Source of the DNA: Firm-04 sp045627405
GTDB lineage: Bacteria; Bacillota; Clostridia; Oscillospirales; Ruminococcaceae
Direction: 5' to 3'
Assembly (NCBI GenBank): GCA_045627405.1
Contig: JAZQNP010000036.1
Coordinates: 1-24,646, forward strand
Length of the DNA stretch: 24,646 nucleotides
Position numbers and translations under genes: made by a program. The first letter of the stretch is position 1. Every line of letters starts with the position of its first letter. Positions 21,766-24,646 of the stretch are shown in pieces. Below the pieces are notes generated by a model. It searched no databases. It saw nothing but the letters and a program-made list of their open reading frames with translations, and was not told the DNA's origin.

Positions 21766-22583
21766 CGTCCGATACCCCTTTCCGCATTCACAATCATGCG
21801 AATATAATCGCGTGCCGGATCAAACCCGCCCTGCTGATACAGCATCCGGCAGCCGACCGCATCTTCAATTTCCCCGATCACATAGCCGCCGTCCGGATGC
21901 CGCAGAAAATCAATCCCTGCAAAATCAGTCGGCAGCACTGCCTGCACTTTTTCTGTCAGCGCACGAATCTCCGCATCGGAAACATACGGCACCGCATGTC
22001 CGCCGAGTGAAAAATTGCTGCGGAACTCCGTCTCCGAAGTGCGCAGCATTGCCGCATAGATCTCGCCGCCCAGCAGATACACCCGCAAATCCCAGCCTGT
22101 CCGCATCGGTGCCTGCAACAAAAACGGACGCGGCATGTCCCGCAGTGCCGTTTTCAGGTCATCTGCATCGGCAAGCCACGTCACACCTGCGCCGCCGTGT
22201 CCGTCCGGCGGCTTTGCCACCAGCGGCAGCGACGAAAACAAATCTTCCGGCAGAGCCGTATTCTCCGACACCGGCACCGTATCCGCTGTCGGAATGCCGT
22301 TTGCGCGCAGAAAACAGTGCGTCTGCCACTTGTCATTGGTTATGCGCGTGACTGCTGCACTATTATATACGCGAATACCGAGAGAATCCTCACAATATGC
22401 TGCGTATGCCGCATCACGGCTGCGGTTGATTACAAAATCCGGTGCCGCATCTGCGGGAACACCCGCCTCCGCAGTGCAGAGGCGGAGCTGCACGCCCGCG
22501 TCTCCCGCACAGCGGCACAGCTCCCCGATAAACCATGTATTGCGCGGAATATCCGCTGCGGCATAAACCAGCAGTCCATGCAT
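21762..22583 (-). CDS. Diverged ATP-grasp protein (RimK-like)
   Basis: A 273-residue ATP-grasp protein. It starts MHGLLVYAAADIPRNTWFIG; the central domain has ITNDKWQTHCFLRANGIPT (81-99), the glycine loop PLVAKPPDGHGGAGVTWL (120-137) and WDLRVYLLGGEIYAAMLR (164-181). The metal-binding end reads VIGEIEDAVGCRML (235-248), where RimK relatives have an ExN pattern (EVNSNP in its neighbour); the asparagine is replaced. It may still bind ATP, but its chemistry could differ or be lost. Start: the ATG at 22583 is 8 nt after the previous stop, gives the family-like N-terminus, and has only a weak Shine-Dalgarno; a longer frame begins at 22625 inside the upstream gene. The stop overlaps the dockerin ATG by ATGA. 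Substrate unknown. Confidence 0.75.
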   Translation of the reverse strand: MHGLLVYAAADIPRNTWFIGELCRCAGDAGVQLRLCTAEAGVPADAAPDFVINRSRDAAYAAYCEDSLGIRVYNSAAVTRITNDKWQTHCFLRANGIPTADTVPVSENTALPEDLFSSLPLVAKPPDGHGGAGVTWLADADDLKTALRDMPRPFLLQAPMRTGWDLRVYLLGGEIYAAMLRTSETEFRSNFSLGGHAVPYVSDAEIRALTEKVQAVLPTDFAGIDFLRHPDGGYVIGEIEDAVGCRMLYQQGGFDPARDYIRMIVNAERGIGR

Positions 22584-22591
22584 CTTCGTTC

Positions 22592-23479
22592 TTATGCGTC
22601 CTTGATCTTGCTGCGGATATGCCACATGATGTTTGTCGCAGGATTGATGCCGCAGCAGTCAATCGTGCTTTGCAGCTGCGGATTGGAATTCACTTCGCAG
22701 ACATACCGCTCATCGTCGCTGCGTCCCATGAGAATATCCACGCCCGCAAAATCCAGTCCCAGTGCCTCTGCCGCATCAACCGCGAGCTTTGCTTCCAGAT
22801 CGGAGATGGTGCGCGCAGTTGCCGTGCCGCCTGCACCGATATTGGAGCGGAATTCTTCTTTCGATACTGCATGACGCTCCATCGCGCATATGACCTTTCC
22901 GCCGACGACGGTGACGCGCAGATCCTTGCCCTTGCTGTCTGCAATATAACGCTGGAAGATGCAGTCATGCTCCCCGATATGCGTGAGGATACGCTCTGCC
23001 TCGCGCACATTGTTTGCAAGGTAAACCTGCTGACCGAAGCTGCCCTTGTTCTCCTTGATGACCAGTGGCCAGCCGAGAATCTTCGCCGCCTGCTCTGCGG
23101 ATGCCGGATTGCGCTTGCAGCCCGGGAAGCAGGTCGGTGCCGGAATGGTATCCGGCGTCGGGATGCCCGCTGCCGCGAGCTTCAATGCGGTTTCCGCCTT
23201 GTCATCGGAAAGGCGCAGTGCCTCTGCGCCGTTGAAAAGCCGCAGACCGGACTGCTCCATCGCCTTGGCAAGCAGAATGTCCTTATCCCAGAAAAGTACA
23301 AAGCTCGGCTTTGGCTCCTTGGCTTCGCTGCCGATGATCGTCGGACGCTGATCCGATGTCCATTTGGAAAACCGCAGCCCCGCTTTCTCCGCCGAATCTT
23401 CGAGCAGCTTATACAGCGATGTGAATTTCGCCGGATTGTAGTAGCTGTTCACGATCAGCCAGCCGTTGTAAAAATCCAT
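22592..23479 (-). CDS. RimK-like ATP-grasp ligase
   Basis: A 295-residue ATP-grasp enzyme, of the RimK/LysX type that joins a carboxylate and an amine through an acyl-phosphate. Visible motifs: SDDKAETALKLAAAGIPTPD (91-110), WPLVIKENKGSFGQQVYLA (137-155, ATP-binding lysine and glycine loop), DLRVTVVGGKVICAMERHA (186-204), EFRSNIGAGGTA (209-220), and the metal-binding end GLDFAGVDIL with YVCEVNSNPQ (241-268). All expected residues (E262, N264) are present, so it is probably active. The ATG at 23479 follows GGGAGG by eight bases; an upstream ATG at 23500 lies before that site. It is the first gene of its operon. Substrate cannot be inferred; no small precursor gene is visible nearby. Confidence 0.8.
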   Translation of the reverse strand: MDFYNGWLIVNSYYNPAKFTSLYKLLEDSAEKAGLRFSKWTSDQRPTIIGSEAKEPKPSFVLFWDKDILLAKAMEQSGLRLFNGAEALRLSDDKAETALKLAAAGIPTPDTIPAPTCFPGCKRNPASAEQAAKILGWPLVIKENKGSFGQQVYLANNVREAERILTHIGEHDCIFQRYIADSKGKDLRVTVVGGKVICAMERHAVSKEEFRSNIGAGGTATARTISDLEAKLAVDAAEALGLDFAGVDILMGRSDDERYVCEVNSNPQLQSTIDCCGINPATNIMWHIRSKIKDA

Positions 23480-23515
23480 GTTCGGTTCCTCCCTGAACAA
23501 TATGATGATACTATT

Positions 23516-23544
23516 ATTGTACTACAAATATATGAAAAAGTCAA
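23516..23544 (-). promoter_or_regulatory. Near-consensus promoter of the ATP-grasp operon
   Basis: TTGACT (-35, 23539-23544), a 17-bp AT-rich spacer, and TACAAT (-10, 23516-23521). The predicted start near 23509 leaves a short leader of about 30 nt before the ATP-grasp ribosome-binding site. It should drive both ATP-grasp genes, the dockerin gene and the GH27 gene, and no internal terminator was found in that stretch. Confidence 0.8.
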
Positions 23545-23549
23545 CCGGC

Positions 23550-23588
23550 AAAGCAAAAGCGAGCTGCCGTTTCCGGGCACCTCGCTTT
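23550..23588 (-). terminator. Intrinsic terminator after the alpha/beta hydrolase gene
   Basis: On the minus strand: AAGCGAG, a G-G mismatch, TGCC, a 7-nt loop, GGCA, then CTCGCTT followed by TTGCTTT. The stem has 11 paired bases and a T-rich tail. It lies about 30 nt after the hydrolase stop and just upstream of the -35 of the ATP-grasp operon, so it isolates that promoter. Confidence 0.75.
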
Positions 23589-23618
23589 GCTGCTTTTTCG
23601 CGCAGAGGAACATATTTT

Positions 23619-24617
23619 TTATTTCAGATACGCACGGTAAAAGTCCGCAAGCTGATCAAACGGTATGGCGTTTTTCCCGCCGCCGTCATAGAGATCGGTA
23701 TGAGACGCGCCTTCGATCACAAGCAGTTTTTTGTTCTCAGCATACGGATTCTCTCTAACCATCGCATCATAGGCATCTCTGCCGAAATAGAATGAATGCG
23801 CTTTGTCTCCGTGCAGAATCATGACCGCAGAACGGATCTCATTGCTGTATTGCAGGATCGGCATATTGATGAATGACAGGCAGCCTGTTATGTTCCACCC
23901 GTCATTGGAGTTCAGGGAGCGGGGATGATACCCTCTTTCCGTCTTATAATAAGCATGGTAATCCCTGACAAAGGACGGTGCGTCCTCCGGCAGAGGATCC
24001 ACAACACCGCCGCCGCGTGCGTATTCTCCGCCGGCATAGTCTTTTGTACGCTGCGCATTCATAGCGACTTTTTTTGCATATCGCTGTTCGGCACTGTCCT
24101 CAGAATCAAAATAGCCCTTTGCGTTCACTCTCGTCATATCGTACATCGTAGATGCAACCGTCGCCTTGATGCGGGTATCCATTGCCGCAGCGTTGATTGC
24201 CATGCCGCCCCAGCCGCAGATGCCGAGAATACCGATTCGTTCCGGAGCCGCATTGTCCTGCACGGACAGATAATCAACGGCAGCCGAGAAATCCTCCGTG
24301 TTGATGTCCGGAGAGGCTACATACCGCGGCTGTCCGCCGCTTTCGCCCGTGAATGAGGGATCAAATGCAACGGTAAGAAAGCCGCACTCTGCAAGCGTCT
24401 GTGCATACAGACCGCTGCACTGCTCCTTGACTGCACCGAACGGTCCGCAGACCGCAATCGCAGGCAGCTTGCCGGCGGCATGCTTCGGCATGTACAGATC
24501 CGCCGCAAGCGTGATGCCGTAACGGTTGCGGAAGGTGATCTTCTTATGCTCCACCTTGTCGGATTTCGGAAACGTCTTATCCCATTCGGTTGTGCATGTC
24601 AGCTTCTCGTCTTTCAT
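23619..24617 (-). CDS. Alpha/beta hydrolase
   Basis: A 332-residue alpha/beta-hydrolase-fold protein without signal peptide. The oxyanion-region strand reads LPAIAVCGPFGAVKEQ (51-66), and the FDPSFTGESGGQPR loop (85-98) is usual for this group. The nucleophile elbow is LGICGWGG (131-138): the residue three before GG is C134-G-W136, so either C134 is the nucleophile, as in dienelactone hydrolase, or the canonical serine is replaced by Trp. D271 (LHGDKAHSF) and H306 (GASHTDLYDG) are good acid and base candidates. Substrate unknown; esterase or peptidase-like activity is inference. The ATG at 24617 has AGGAG nine bases upstream, inside the loop of an inverted repeat. The gene is separated from its downstream neighbour by a terminator. 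Confidence 0.75.
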   Translation of the reverse strand: MKDEKLTCTTEWDKTFPKSDKVEHKKITFRNRYGITLAADLYMPKHAAGKLPAIAVCGPFGAVKEQCSGLYAQTLAECGFLTVAFDPSFTGESGGQPRYVASPDINTEDFSAAVDYLSVQDNAAPERIGILGICGWGGMAINAAAMDTRIKATVASTMYDMTRVNAKGYFDSEDSAEQRYAKKVAMNAQRTKDYAGGEYARGGGVVDPLPEDAPSFVRDYHAYYKTERGYHPRSLNSNDGWNITGCLSFINMPILQYSNEIRSAVMILHGDKAHSFYFGRDAYDAMVRENPYAENKKLLVIEGASHTDLYDGGGKNAIPFDQLADFYRAYLK

Positions 24618-24640
24618 TTCAAATATCTCCTGTTTGAAAT
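24616..24640 (-). promoter_or_regulatory. Inverted repeat around the hydrolase ribosome-binding site
   Basis: A perfect 8-bp inverted repeat ATTTCAAA / TTTGAAAT with a 9-nt spacer. The spacer contains the Shine-Dalgarno AGGAG, and one arm overlaps the first two bases of the ATG. As RNA it would hold the start codon in a stem and the ribosome-binding site in the loop; as DNA it could be an operator. The sequence continues only 6 nt further, so the promoter is not visible. Confidence 0.45.
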
Positions 24641-24646
24641 ATGATT

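Noticed and set aside
22584..23600. A graspetide (RiPP) cluster, because two RimK-like ATP-grasp genes are adjacent
   Set aside because: No small precursor ORF with repeated acidic core motifs, no transporter and no protease lies near them, and there is no room for a precursor between promoter and first gene.
1..24646. tRNA, CRISPR array, insertion sequence or prophage
   Set aside because: I found no cloverleaf-like segment, regularly spaced direct repeats, transposase motif or phage gene by reading both strands; all space over 300 nt outside genes is the S10 leader and promoter region.

Overview
The window looks like chromosomal DNA from a Gram-positive anaerobe of the Oscillospiraceae, probably Ruminococcus-like. 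The evidence is the Firmicutes order of the ribosomal genes with adk and map inside the cluster, an infA-adjacent KOW protein, zinc-type S14/L24/L36, strong AGGAGG ribosome-binding sites, and a secreted dockerin protein of the kind found in cellulosome-producing ruminococci. This assignment is inference from gene content; no rRNA or other phylogenetic marker search was possible. Layout, left to right. (1) 3-2112, plus strand: the 3' part of a gene for a protein with two tandem copies of a ~367-residue module. The reading frame breaks at about 1695-1708, so it is a pseudogene or a sequencing error. A 16-bp hairpin with a T run (2150-2190) ends it, and lies where the convergent ribosomal operon also ends. 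(2) 2217-18140, minus strand: one uninterrupted S10-spc-alpha supercluster of 32 genes, transcribed rpsJ-rplC-rplD-rplW-rplB-rpsS-rplV-rpsC-rplP-rpmC-rpsQ-rplN-rplX-rplE-rpsN-rpsH-rplF-rplR-rpsE-rpmD-rplO-secY-adk-map-KOW-infA-rpmJ-rpsM-rpsK-rpsD-rpoA-rplQ. It covers both ribosomal subunits, initiation (IF-1), the RNA polymerase alpha subunit, protein export (SecY), adenylate balance (Adk) and N-terminal Met removal (Map). Seven genes start with GTG or TTG. (3) 18141-18614: a strong promoter for the cluster (18559-18587), embedded in a long inverted repeat, followed by a ~410-nt leader that contains a complete intrinsic terminator (18264-18297) about 125 nt before rpsJ. This is the layout of a transcription-attenuation leader. 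(4) 18667-23544, minus strand: an accessory operon with its own near-consensus promoter. Its order is a RimK-like ATP-grasp ligase, a second diverged ATP-grasp protein, a secreted cohesin-like/Ig-like/dockerin protein, and a cytoplasmic GH27-type alpha-galactosidase. The genes are tightly packed (one ATGA overlap). No conventional terminator separates this operon from the S10 promoter, so read-through into the S10 leader is possible. (5) 23619-24617, minus strand: an alpha/beta hydrolase with an unusual nucleophile elbow and a perfect 8-bp inverted repeat around its ribosome-binding site, ended by its own terminator. The candidates for something undescribed are the ATP-grasp pair coupled to a dockerin protein, the S10 leader and promoter structure, the arrays of hairpins in three unusually wide gaps inside the ribosomal operon, and the Arg/Asp-rich tail on S3. 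Everything else is ordinary housekeeping sequence. I saw no tRNA, rRNA, CRISPR array, insertion sequence or phage gene.
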